Shown piece after piece: positions 43,804-53,300 of a DNA stretch of 64,000 nt; the stretch's first letter is position 1; each line of letters opens with the position of its first letter. Both the position numbers and the translations under genes were made by a program. Below the pieces are notes generated by a model that saw only the letters and a list, made by a program, of their open reading frames with translations, was not told the origin of the DNA and ran no database searches. Source of the stretch: Isosphaeraceae bacterium (GTDB lineage Bacteria > Planctomycetota > Planctomycetia > Isosphaerales > Isosphaeraceae); contig JARLIH010000239.1 in NCBI GenBank assembly GCA_031291845.1, forward strand, positions 1-64,000, written 5' to 3'.

Positions 43804-44502
43804 TCAATTCACGCTCAGCCAGTCCCCCGGCTTGAGGACCGTCGGCTCGGCCTGGGTTTCCTGCTTGACGCGGGCCGCCCAGGCGTCGGCGTCTTGGCGG
43901 ATCGGCGGGAACGTATTGTAGTGGATCGGCACGACGCGCCTCGGCTTCAGCAGCTTCACCGCGCGCACGGCGTCATCGGGACCCATCGTGTAATAGTCGC
44001 CGATGGGCAATAGCGCCAGGTCGAGCCCCTCTTCGCCGATGAGGGCCATGTCGCCGAACAGACCGGTGTCGGCCGCGTCGTAGACCTTGGTGCCGTCGGC
44101 GAACGTCAGCACGAAGCCGCACGGGTTGCCGCCGTTGCTGCCGTCGGGCAGGGCCGAGCCGTGAAAGGCCAGCGTGAGCTTCACGCGCACGAAGCCGTCG
44201 AACAGCACGCTGCCGCCGTGCTGGAGCCCGAGCACCTTCGAGAGCCCGCGGTCCCCGGCCTGGAGCCATTCGCTGATCTCGTAGTTGGAGAGGACGGTCG
44301 CCCCCGTCCGACGCGCGATCGCGACGGCGTCGCCGACATGGTCGCCGTGCCCATGCGAGATGCAGATCAAGTCAGCCTCCACCTCCTCCGCCTTCGCCGC
44401 CGCCATGGGGTTCCCCGTCAGAAACGGGTCGATCAGCACCTTGCGCCCATCGCTCTCGAACAATAGGCACGAATGCCCCAGCCATTGCACGCGCGTCGAC
44501 AT
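43804..44502 (-). CDS. UPF0173-type metal-dependent hydrolase
   Basis: From ATG 44502 the 232-residue product begins MSTRVQWLGHSCLLFESDGR, and KVLIDPFLTGNP follows. The metallo-beta-lactamase-fold motif SHGHGDHVGDAVAI and the late FADGTKVYDAADTGLFGDMA and HYNTFPPI are all present. This is the UPF0173 (YtkL-like) hydrolase family, whose substrate is unknown. The open frame upstream to 44895 adds about 130 unrelated residues and is not used. Confidence 0.9.
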   Translation of the reverse strand: MSTRVQWLGHSCLLFESDGRKVLIDPFLTGNPMAAAKAEEVEADLICISHGHGDHVGDAVAIARRTGATVLSNYEISEWLQAGDRGLSKVLGLQHGGSVLFDGFVRVKLTLAFHGSALPDGSNGGNPCGFVLTFADGTKVYDAADTGLFGDMALIGEEGLDLALLPIGDYYTMGPDDAVRAVKLLKPRRVVPIHYNTFPPIRQDADAWAARVKQETQAEPTVLKPGDWLSVN

Positions 44503-44692
44503 TGCACGGTTCCTCGGCTCGAACGCAGGCTTTCTCGGTGACACCCCTGGCACCATAACCGTCGGCCGGCGAATCCTCCACCTGATCGTTTCTTCAGTCA
44601 CGCCGTTCCCGCGCGAACCCCCTCGCCCTGCGCGGCCTCGGCGTTGTACGCTAAAAGGCCGGGCGACGACTTCCACGGGAGCAGCCACTGCA

Positions 44693-45502
44693 ATGCCGTT
44701 CGCCGATCTGGCGCTGGCCCGGCGCATTGAGGGCGCATGGGCGCGTTCGAGCGTCGAGACGGCCGAGGCCCACGAAGGGCGCCTGCCCGGCGTGGGCGTG
44801 GCCATCATGCCGGTCGCAGGGGGCGTGGCGGTCTTCCATGGCGCGCGCTCGACCCTCTCCCAGGCCCAGGGACTCGGCCTGAACGGCGCGGTCAACGACG
44901 CCGACCTCGAACAGCTCGAAGCCTTCTACCAGGTGCGCGGCGTGCCGGCGCAGGTCGAGGTCTGCACGCTCGCCGACCCCTCGCTCTGGGCACTCCTGGG
45001 CAAGCGGGGCTACCGGCCGTCCGAACCTTCGCACGTCCTGATCCGCCCGATCGCGGCAGGCGAAGCTTGGGGGCAGCCGCCAGCGCCGCTGGAGGTCGAG
45101 ACTGTCGGGACGGACGATGCGACTGCTTTCGCCGAAACCGTCCTGGGCGCGTTCTTCGAAAGCCCCGCCACGCCCCCCGACGAGCTGCGCGCAGCCGTGC
45201 TCACGACGTTCGCCGTCTCCTCGGCAACATGTTGGCTCGCACGCGTTGCGGGCGCGCCCGCAGGCGGGGCGACGGCGTTCGTCGTCGAGGGCGTGGCCCT
45301 TTTCGCGGGCGACGGCGTGCTCCCCGCCTTCCGCGGACGAGGGATCCACGACGCCCTCCTGCGCGCCCGACTCGCCCGGGTCGCGAGCCTCGGCTGCGAC
45401 CTCGCCGTCACTTGCACCCAGCCCGGCAGCGTCTCCCAGCGCAACGCCGAGCGCGTCGGTTTCCGCGTTGCCTACGCCCGTCTCCTGTTCCTTCGCGACT
45501 GA
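44693..45502 (+). CDS. GNAT family N-acetyltransferase
   Basis: From ATG 44693 (MPFADLALARRIEGAWARS) the 269-residue product has a C-terminal GNAT core: GVALFAGDGVLPAFRGRGIH carries the acetyl-CoA loop RGRGIHDALL, followed by TCTQPGSVSQRNAERVGFRV, the typical Asn-x-x-[AS] region near the end. The N-terminal ~120 residues are a degenerate second GNAT-like half. The acceptor is unknown. It shares four bases with nothing downstream; DUF6065 starts four bases later on the same strand. Confidence 0.85.
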   Translation: MPFADLALARRIEGAWARSSVETAEAHEGRLPGVGVAIMPVAGGVAVFHGARSTLSQAQGLGLNGAVNDADLEQLEAFYQVRGVPAQVEVCTLADPSLWALLGKRGYRPSEPSHVLIRPIAAGEAWGQPPAPLEVETVGTDDATAFAETVLGAFFESPATPPDELRAAVLTTFAVSSATCWLARVAGAPAGGATAFVVEGVALFAGDGVLPAFRGRGIHDALLRARLARVASLGCDLAVTCTQPGSVSQRNAERVGFRVAYARLLFLRD

Positions 45503-45506
45503 GTCC

Positions 45507-46316
45507 ATGAACGACGACCCTCGCCTCGAAGCCCTCGAAGCGCGCGTGACCGAGCTGGAGCAACAGCTCGCCGAGTCTCGACGCGGCCAGCTCGCTTCCT
45601 TTTCACTCAAAGCGCTGCGTATCCTGGGCCACGGCTGGGGCGAGGGCTGGCGCCTGCGCCCGTCGCCCGCGCGCAGGCATTGGATGGACGAGGCTCCCTA
45701 CTCCTACCAGTGCCTGCCGCTCGTCGTCGCCAACCAGTGGGGTTGGCAGGTCCTGAGCCCTACCGACGTCCGCGCCACGTGGGACGGCGGCCCCGGCAGC
45801 GATGCCCTGCGCGTCGAGGTCGACCCGCAGTACGAGTCCGCGATCAAGAGCCAGTTCGGCTCGGGAATCGTCACCTTCTCTCCCCCCTGGCTCTTCCGCA
45901 CGCCGCCCGGCTGGAATCTCCTGGCCAAAGGACCGGGCAACCGCTGGAAGGACAATTGCGTCCCGCTCGAAGGCATCATCGAAACATGGTGGCTCAACTA
46001 CACCTTCACGCTCAACTGGAAGATCGTCGCCCCCGGCACGGTGACGTTTGCGAAGGGCGAAAGTCTGGGCCAGCTCGTACCTCTGCCGCACGGGACGTTC
46101 GAGGGGGCAACCGCGCTCGAGGCGCCGATCAACCACGTCGAGCCCGAGGCAGGCACTGAGCTGTTGCGCTGGCGCGAGGAGCGCCGGCGTGTCGCCCCGA
46201 CCCCGGCGCGGACGCACAAGCTGTACCGCAAGGCCGAGGGGATCGAGGAGCACCTCGTCCGCGTGCCGGTGCCGGAGGTGATCAGGGCCGCAGAGGAGGG
46301 TACACAACAGAGTTGA
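45507..46316 (+). CDS. DUF6065 family protein
   Basis: From ATG 45507 the 269-residue product starts with a short coiled coil (MNDDPRLEALEARVTELEQQ). Then follow RPSPARRHWMDEAPYSYQCL, VVANQWGWQVLSPTD, SGIVTFSPPWLFRTPPGWNL and KDNCVPLEGIIETWWLNYTF, the layout I associate with DUF6065. No function is known. It is tightly spaced (four bases) after the GNAT gene and ends 35 bases inside the convergent PtuB-like gene. Confidence 0.7.
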   Translation: MNDDPRLEALEARVTELEQQLAESRRGQLASFSLKALRILGHGWGEGWRLRPSPARRHWMDEAPYSYQCLPLVVANQWGWQVLSPTDVRATWDGGPGSDALRVEVDPQYESAIKSQFGSGIVTFSPPWLFRTPPGWNLLAKGPGNRWKDNCVPLEGIIETWWLNYTFTLNWKIVAPGTVTFAKGESLGQLVPLPHGTFEGATALEAPINHVEPEAGTELLRWREERRRVAPTPARTHKLYRKAEGIEEHLVRVPVPEVIRAAEEGTQQS

Positions 46317-47091
46317 GGGCGGCACGTGCCATCGCCGCGAACTCGGACGAATCCCGAATGCACTCAGCGAATTGAGCATCGATCGCCTGGAGTTGCTCCG
46401 CGAGTTGAGGCGCACGACCGGCGTTTGCGATCGCGTCGTCAAGCAACTGACGATTCTGAAGAACAAGCTTGATCCAGCAAAGAAGTTCGCGTCGAGCCTC
46501 GATCAGCGCAGGACGTTCGTCGAGCTTCAAAACGTTGATCGTTGTTTTCCCTGTCGCATTACCGTCGACGGGGACCGGGTACTCTTCGCGAAAGCCGATG
46601 AAGTGCTCCGGGTCCCGAGCTGCGGGGTCGATGAGGAGCGGGCTTTCATTGGCGATGTTGTCGTGGTGGGAGTGCGCTCGTCGCGCCGGTTCTTCCAGCG
46701 GAAACAGGTTCTTTTTGAACTCCTGGTTGCAGATCTGGCAGGACACGAACAGGTTAGCCCATTCATACGCCAGCCAGTAATAGCCAGGCTTACCCAGGGG
46801 ATCTCCTCGTTGCTGCTGATAGCCTGCCTTGGGCCGAAAGTGCTCGACGTCGCCGAAGGCTACGTGCCCCAGCTTTGCCTCGCAGTAGCAGCATTTCTGA
46901 TGCTGGGCTTTCAGCAGCGCCGCTTTGACAGACTTGGCGTTATAGATCGCGGTGTCGATCTCAATCGATCGTACGCCCGTGTGATGATCGTCAGGAGCCG
47001 CGTCGTAGGCATGGCAATGTTCGACTCGCTTAGCGACACCCCGCGTGCGCAGAATCTTTGGGGATTGCGCTGGCTTGGCGATTCGAATCAT
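46282..47091 (-). CDS. ptuB: PtuB-like HNH nuclease of a Septu-type defence pair
   Basis: The 269-residue product contains a Cys-ligated HNH module: KCCYCEAKL, then VEHFRPKAGY with the catalytic-region His, then LAYEWANLFVSCQICNQEFK and LFPLEEP with the zinc CxxC and Asn/His-Lys positions. This matches the TIGR02646/PtuB nuclease layout. It starts inside the end of the ATPase gene (ATGA, four-base overlap), the PtuA-PtuB order known from Septu anti-phage systems. The defence role is established for Septu homologues; here it is inferred. Confidence 0.82.
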   Translation of the reverse strand: MIRIAKPAQSPKILRTRGVAKRVEHCHAYDAAPDDHHTGVRSIEIDTAIYNAKSVKAALLKAQHQKCCYCEAKLGHVAFGDVEHFRPKAGYQQQRGDPLGKPGYYWLAYEWANLFVSCQICNQEFKKNLFPLEEPARRAHSHHDNIANESPLLIDPAARDPEHFIGFREEYPVPVDGNATGKTTINVLKLDERPALIEARRELLCWIKLVLQNRQLLDDAIANAGRAPQLAEQLQAIDAQFAECIRDSSEFAAMARAALNSVVYPPLRP

Positions 47092-48539
47092 TGCGAGCGG
47101 CTCGCGCGCTCCCGGAGGAGGCGTTGGGTCTCCTCCACGAGCTCCATCATCCGTTTGGCCTGATCGTTCGTGTTGCCGACTGGCAGCACACCGATCTGCG
47201 CCTCGAGCTCGGCCAGTTCCTTCTTGTCTTTCGGCGTCAACTTGTGCTTGGTGAGAAGGGCCTTGCGCCGTTCGAGAAGCGGGTCGAATTTCGGTGGGCG
47301 GAGGCTGCGCAGCCCAAAGAGATCACTGGTGAGAATCTGTTCGATCGTCGCTCCCGGGAGCGGCTCAACATCGTTGTCGATGACGACGTGATCTCCCTCT
47401 CGCCTCAAGAGGGCGAAATTGGCGTCGATCGCCGCCTGAACGATCAACGGGCTGTGTGCGGTGGCGATGAACTGCGTGTTCGGGAACCGTTCGGTAAGGA
47501 ACTGGATCAGCTTGCGCTGCCAACTCGGGTGCAGGTGAAGGTCGATTTCGTCCACCAAAACCACAGCCGGCTCGGCAAGAGGGTCGGGACTATCCGGATT
47601 CTGCTCGATCATACGGCTGGCGAAATCGACCACCCAGGCGATCATTGTCCGATAGCCGTAGCCGAGCTGACGTAACGCGACCCAGCCGTACGGTGTTTGG
47701 AACTCGACTTTCGGCTTAGGGTGGATACCGCTTGACGCGTCAAAACGAATGTCTTTGACGTCAGGAAGAATGTTCGTTAGCACGTCGATGACCATCTGTC
47801 GCCACTGTCCCTGCCGCTTGTCGCGAAGCTTCGTCGTCGAATAGTCTAGCTGGAGAAGCCATTCTTCGGCATCGATCAGATGCGCATCATCGTCGAACAA
47901 GCTCTGAGCAGCATCCGATGCGGTCTGCTCTCCGAAGGAAGCCGCGCCGAGACGACGACCTGCTCCATACGCGTGGATTCTCGGCTGCGGATTAGTCTTC
48001 GGACTCGCCGCGCTGTGTTTAAATGCAAAGGCATTATAGTGAAAATAAGACGACCATTTTCTTTTTTCCGAATTCTGGGCGTGAATATCATCAAACGTAA
48101 CAAGCACTCCGTCAACGCGCAACTCCGACTCGAAATCCGTCCGGCTATTTGCGTTGAGATTTGCAGGATCGCCAATTAGATAGTCAGCGCCCCGTGGCTT
48201 CTGAAAGACTAGATCCTTGAACTGGTCGGGTACGCTCGGGACTGCGGTTTGCAAGATCTCCGTCATCTTTTCCGTGTTGGCGATTGGTACGGGGAAACTC
48301 TCTAAAGAGGCAATCGCCTGAAGCACCGTAGTCTTTCCACCACCGTTTTCGCCGAGCAATATCGTCCACGGAGCGTATCGTCCTTCCCCATCCGAGAGAT
48401 CTAACGTTTGTTTATTATGAAAGCATCGGAATTTCTCAATGCTAACTGACAGGAAATACGTTCCGGCCGTGGGATGAAGAGCCTTTTCAGGCATCTTGCG
48501 CGGTGACCTAGTTCTGGGGGCTTTGTTCCTTGGAGTCAT
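47088..48539 (-). CDS. ptuA: PtuA-like AAA ATPase of a Septu-type defence pair
   Basis: The product, 483 residues from ATG 48539 (490 from ATG 48560), has a Walker A GENGGGKTTV at ~72-81 preceded by KFRCF. A long insert precedes the conserved GYGYRTMIAWVVDFASRM, Walker B VVLVDEIDLHLHPSWQ and a switch-like ATAHSPLIV. This is the OLD/AAA15-like SMC-family ATPase type used as PtuA in Septu. The upstream gene, a ParD-like antitoxin, ends 38-59 bases away on the same strand. The gene looks less GC-rich than its neighbours, which fits horizontal transfer. Confidence 0.82.
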   Translation of the reverse strand: MTPRNKAPRTRSPRKMPEKALHPTAGTYFLSVSIEKFRCFHNKQTLDLSDGEGRYAPWTILLGENGGGKTTVLQAIASLESFPVPIANTEKMTEILQTAVPSVPDQFKDLVFQKPRGADYLIGDPANLNANSRTDFESELRVDGVLVTFDDIHAQNSEKRKWSSYFHYNAFAFKHSAASPKTNPQPRIHAYGAGRRLGAASFGEQTASDAAQSLFDDDAHLIDAEEWLLQLDYSTTKLRDKRQGQWRQMVIDVLTNILPDVKDIRFDASSGIHPKPKVEFQTPYGWVALRQLGYGYRTMIAWVVDFASRMIEQNPDSPDPLAEPAVVLVDEIDLHLHPSWQRKLIQFLTERFPNTQFIATAHSPLIVQAAIDANFALLRREGDHVVIDNDVEPLPGATIEQILTSDLFGLRSLRPPKFDPLLERRKALLTKHKLTPKDKKELAELEAQIGVLPVGNTNDQAKRMMELVEETQRLLRERASRSQ

Positions 48540-48598
48540 TGTTCTAGCCACTTCTCGCATAGGAAGGATGTTCGCGGGGAGAAGAAAGCCAACTGATC

Positions 48599-48832
48599 TC
48601 AGCGCAGTACCTTCCGAATTTCCTCCCGATTCTGTTCGGTGAACGGCATCGCAGGGCCGGAGTCGAGCCCTTCGATCAAGAGCTCGTCGGTCCTCTCCCG
48701 GTTACGACGGCGCCAATCCTGAAGGACGAGGTCTTGCACGTAGGCGGACGAGTCCGAGATCAGGCCCTTGGCCACCAGGGACGCGATCCATTCCGCAGTG
48801 TCCTCGAGCAGCGTGATGGTCGTGGTTGCCAT
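48599..48832 (-). CDS. ParD-like antitoxin, without an adjacent ParE
   Basis: The 77-residue product has the ParD ribbon-helix-helix shape: a TITLLEDTAEWIASLVAKGL strand-helix, SAYVQDLVLQDWRRRN, and the tail GLDSGPAMPFTEQNREEIRK. ParD antitoxins normally precede a ParE toxin. Here the next gene on the strand is the PtuA-like ATPase, 38-59 bases away, and no ParE is visible. It could be an orphan antitoxin or regulator that now controls the Septu-like pair. Confidence 0.75.
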   Translation of the reverse strand: MATTTITLLEDTAEWIASLVAKGLISDSSAYVQDLVLQDWRRRNRERTDELLIEGLDSGPAMPFTEQNREEIRKVLR

Positions 48833-48916
48833 GGAAGGTTCCCGCTGTTCCTCGGCTGCGACTGAAGCTCGATCCTGATAGGAATGTACCGCGCCAGCCC
48901 AGATCCGGCCAATCGC

Positions 48917-50158
48917 TCACCCCCCCTGAGGCATGAAGCGCTCCAGGTCCTCGCTCTTGGCGACGACCGTGACCCCTTCTTCCGTGACGTGCAGGCCGCG
49001 GGCGCGGTCGGCCTCGTGGTTCCAGCCGATGTCGAAGCCGGGGGGAATGCGGACGTCCTTGTCGATGATCGCGCGGCGGATCCGGGCGTGGCGGCCGACC
49101 TCGACGTGGTCGAAGAGGATTGAGTCCTCCACGAGGGCGAAGCTGTTGATGCGCACGCCGGGCGAGATGATGCTGCGGTAGACCTGGCCGCCGGAGACGA
49201 TCGCCCCCTGGCAGACGATCGAGTTGAACGCCGCGCCTCGGCGGTCGGGGTCGGTGTGTACGAACTTGGGGGGCGGCATCGGCGGTTGGTACGTGTGGAT
49301 CGGCCAATCGCGGTCATACAGGTTCAGGATCGGGTCGACCTGGATCAGGTCCATGGTCGTCTGAAAGTACGCGTCGAGTGTCCCCACGTCGCGCCAGTAC
49401 GCCGCTTGCTTGCGGTTCTCGTCGCGGAACGGGTAGGCGAAGACGCGCGAGCTCCCAAGCATCGACGGGATGATGTCCTTGCCAAAGTCGTGCGCGCTTT
49501 GCTCCTTCCGTGCGGCGTCCTGGAAGAGCAGCTCGTACATCACGTTCGTGTCGAAGACGTAAATGCCCATCGACGCCAGAGCCATTTGCGGGTGGCCCGG
49601 CATGGCGGGGGGGTCTTTCGGCTTCTCGAGGAAGCTCGCCACCCGCCCCGACGGGTCGACCCCCATCACGCCGAACTCGCTCGCCTGGGCGCGCGGCACC
49701 GGCAGGCACGCGATCGTCAGGTCGGCCCTGCGCTCGCGGTGAAACGCGATCATTTGCGCGTAGTTCATCTTGTAGATGTGGTCGCCCGCGAGGATCAGCG
49801 TGTCGCGCGGGGCGGCCTTCTCGATCGTGTAGACGTTCTGATAGATCGCGTCGGCCGTCCCCTGATACCAGTGCTCGGCAATCCGTTGTTGGGGGGGGAT
49901 CACCTCGATGTACTCGTCGAGCTCGCGGCAGAGGAATTTCCACCCCTGGTCGATGTGACGGCTGAGGCTGACGGCCTTGTACTGGGTGAGGACGAGGATC
50001 TTGCGCAGGTCGGAGTTGAGGCAGTTCGACAGCGTGAAGTCGATGATCCGGTAGATCCCCCCGAAGGGGACCGCGGGCTTGGCCCGGTCGCGCGTGAGTG
50101 GTTCCAGTCGCGTCCCTTTTCCTCCTGCGAGGACGATGGCCAAAACGTCACGCAGCAC
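48917..50158 (-). CDS. glgC: Glucose-1-phosphate adenylyltransferase
   Basis: GlgC makes ADP-glucose for glycogen synthesis. From GTG 50158, preceded by GGAGGT seven bases upstream, the product is 413 residues. It has AIVLAGGKGTRLEPLTRDRA, the FTLSNCLNSDLRKILVLTQY segment, GTADAIYQNVYTIEK, the nucleotide site LILAGDHIYKMNY, and a C-terminal left-handed beta-helix with IVCQGAIVSGG and IIDKDVRIPPG. The longer frame to 50368 is not used. No other glg gene adjoins. Confidence 0.93.
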   Translation of the reverse strand: MLRDVLAIVLAGGKGTRLEPLTRDRAKPAVPFGGIYRIIDFTLSNCLNSDLRKILVLTQYKAVSLSRHIDQGWKFLCRELDEYIEVIPPQQRIAEHWYQGTADAIYQNVYTIEKAAPRDTLILAGDHIYKMNYAQMIAFHRERRADLTIACLPVPRAQASEFGVMGVDPSGRVASFLEKPKDPPAMPGHPQMALASMGIYVFDTNVMYELLFQDAARKEQSAHDFGKDIIPSMLGSSRVFAYPFRDENRKQAAYWRDVGTLDAYFQTTMDLIQVDPILNLYDRDWPIHTYQPPMPPPKFVHTDPDRRGAAFNSIVCQGAIVSGGQVYRSIISPGVRINSFALVEDSILFDHVEVGRHARIRRAIIDKDVRIPPGFDIGWNHEADRARGLHVTEEGVTVVAKSEDLERFMPQGG

Positions 50159-50380
50159 CGGAACACCTCCGCGATTGCCTGGTTGGGAATGCTCCCCATT
50201 GTGCACCGGGCAGCGCGGCAAGCCAACAGGGTGGTGTTCGGCGGCAGCACCGTGTGTTTTTCTGAAGTGACCGGCCCTTCGGTCGGTGCGGCAACGGGCC
50301 GGCGCGCGCCCGATCGCTCTCCGGAGGTCGGATGCAAGACCACGCCGGGCGCGCGGGGGCTGAACCACCAGGAGCCGGTC

Positions 50381-53300
50381 TTACTTGCCGTTGAACGTCT
50401 TGCGTTCGACGCTGCCTCGGCCGGGCATGCGGCTGCGCTTCGGCCGCACGGGGGGCGTGGCGGTCGTCGGTTTGTCCGGAGTCGGCCGCGTCCCGGTCTT
50501 GCCGTCGACGAGCTGGAAGTTCTGAGGATCGATGAGCTTGGCCTCGCCCGTCCTGTGAATCAAGTACGCGGCGCGTCCTTCGGTGACATTCCCGGTCTGG
50601 CCGATCCCCTGGGACTGCCGGATCGTAACCTGGCGACCTTCGTAGCCGTAGGCCCAGAACAGGTCCTTCTCCGAGTCGTACGTGATCTTGTCGGCCTGGA
50701 TCGTCGCATCCTCGCGCCGGACGAAGGCGTTGTCGAAGGCCTGCATGTAAGTCCGCGCCGGGGTCTTGGGGGGGTCGGTCGCCTTCGGCGGTTCGCTGAT
50801 CAGACGCATCGTCTGGGCGGTCATATGAGAGTATTCGAGGGGCGGCTTGTCAAAGTCGAACTTGACCTTCGTGTCGGCGACCGGGGCGTGGAGGGCCTCG
50901 ACGTTCCCGAAGAAGTCGGCCGTACGGGGCTCTCGCTCTCCCTCCTTGCCGGGGAGGAACTTCCCCTGCATCTTTTGGTCGAACTTGACGACCGTCAACT
51001 CCAATTGCCGCACGGGGGCGGCGGGACCGGCCGCCTTCTTCGCCGCAGCCTCGGCCCGGCGGGGTTCGGCTTTCTTCGCATCCGGCTTCTTCCGGGCGGG
51101 GCTGGACGTGCGGGTGATCACACGCGACGGCGGAGGGGGGCCGGGCTCGACCGGAGCGGCGTCGGGTTGCGCTCCCGGGCCCGTGCCCTTGAGGTTCCAG
51201 TAGAAAACGGTCCCCGCGCCCGGAACCTGGAACCTGCCGGTCACCTTGTTGTAAACGAGCGTCTGCCCCTCGACTCGTTCTTGCTGGACCAGTTCGAAGT
51301 TTTCGACCTTGCGAGAGATGGCCACCACGTTGTCGAAGCATTCAATCGAGTTGATCTCATGCTTCGGTTCGGGCTCCCCACCCTGCTTGGGGTCGTTGAC
51401 GCCGGGGGCCGGGCGGAGCTTGGCCATCTTGATCGGCCGGTCGAAATAGACCTTCATCGTCTGGCAGACGAGCAAGCCGTTATCGGTCTCCGCCCGCGTA
51501 ACGATCGGACCCTTATGATGCAGCGGTGGCGGCTCGGTCGGGTCGCTGAAGAATTCCGCGCGGGCGGCCGGGCGGTTCTCGGGGTCTGTCGACTGGCCGT
51601 AGAAGTCCATCTCGGTCGTCCACGTGATCGTGACCGGCACTTTCTTGGTCGGGGGCTTGGCCTTGTCGTCCGCCGCGCCCTTCGCTATCGCGCCGGCAGG
51701 CTCGCGGGACCTCTCCGGACCGTTGGTCGGGACGGTCCTGGACACCGGTTTCTTTGGCTCGTTGGTGGACGCAGAGGGTGGCTGATCGCTCAGCAGGTCA
51801 CGCTCAGTCATCATCACGAGCTTACCAGGTCCCACGACCCACGCCTTGTCGGCCACCTGGTCGAGGCCGATGGTCGGCCCCTCGATGGTCATGTCCTTGT
51901 TGGCGACCCGTGCCGGGAGGAGCGGCATGACTTCGCTGCGCGCGGCCCGGCTGGTGGGGAAGACCTTGTCCGGGGTCGGCTCCTGGTCGTAGACGAAGAA
52001 CTGCCAGAGGCCGTCTCCTTCGTTCATGCCCCAGCAGGCTTCGCCCGAGACATCGGTCCCTTTCGACTCGCCCGGGGCCGGATCCTGGTGGAAGGTGACC
52101 GCGCCCGCCAGGTAAACGCGTTGGAGCTCGCCCTTGCTCTTGCCCGATCCCCCGAGGCCTCCCGGCCCAGCGTTCGCCGCCGCCACCTTGGTGCTCCCCG
52201 TGCCGCCGGCGCTGGGTTCGTCCGACGGCGTCATCAGGACGTTCGCCCAGACGCGCCGGGCGTGTACGAAGACGGCGGGCTCCGATGGCTTCTGACCAGC
52301 GTCCTTCGGATCCATCGGGGCAGGGGCTGCGGGCTTCTCTTCGGCGAACGGATCCCCGGCCACCACGAATTTTCCGTTGCCGCCCTGCGCGGGCTTTGCG
52401 GCGGGACCGGCCCCGGCCGGCCGCAATGGGGCGGGCTCGAATGCCGCGTCGAGCCGCTCGTCGGCCGTGAGGTGGCGATCCGGAGCGTTCAGGTGCACGT
52501 CGTCCAGGCCGACGAGCGTCTCGATCTCGAAGGACTCCGTCGTCGACTCTCCCGCGCGCCCCTTGGGACTCGCGGCGACGCTCCCGGCCGGCACCTGGGC
52601 CTTGGGCCGCAGGTAGATCACCAACATCCGCCGCGCATCGAGCGTGGTCTGCGAGGCGACATCGTGGAACTTGGGCGAATCGGTCAGCGTGATCCGCTTC
52701 CGGAGTTGCCCCTCCGCGGTATGGACGGGCGTGTACTCCAACTGGTCGTTCCAGACGGCCGTGCGCTCGACCGGCTTGTCGAGGGCAGGGCGGGTTTCCA
52801 AGATGCCGGGCCCCCGCGCGACGATCGTCGCCTGATCGCTCTGGGCGCCGTTCTGGAAGACCGTCGCGTCCACGCACCGGACCTGCGTCACGGACGTGAC
52901 CTTCCCCTTGTCCGGTCCTTCCGCCGCGATTTCGATCTTCTCGACGAGCAGCTTCTGGGTGAGGTCGGTCCGCAGGTAGGTCTCGTCGTCGGTCTCACCG
53001 AGTTTCTGGCCCGGCCGCTTCTTGTAGATCAACTGGTTGCACTGCCGTACCCTGACCCCCTGCGACGGGGAGATCAGCTCGACGGCGTGCCCCGTCGCGT
53101 GCGCCTCGCGCAGGGCGAGTCCACCCAGCGGGCTGTCGCCGCCGTTCTCTTCGACCGCGTCACCCGGTTGGGCCGGCGCTGGCTTTACCTGCGCGACTGC
53201 CTGGACCTGCACATTAGCGCCTGGCTTGGGTGCCGCGGCAATCTTGTCGTCGGGGAAGAACGTCAGGCGCAGGTGGTCGCAGAGGAGGCGGTCGGGGGTC

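Noticed and set aside
43804-44895. Extended N-terminus of the UPF0173 hydrolase to 44895
   Set aside because: The additional ~130 residues are Arg/Pro/Ser-rich without homology, whereas ATG 44502 gives the family start (MSTRVQWLGHSC).
46282-48539. Retron or abortive-infection unit built on PtuAB
   Set aside because: No reverse transcriptase or msr/msd-like RNA is visible beside the pair, so a retron-Septu is not supported; a stand-alone Septu type is.
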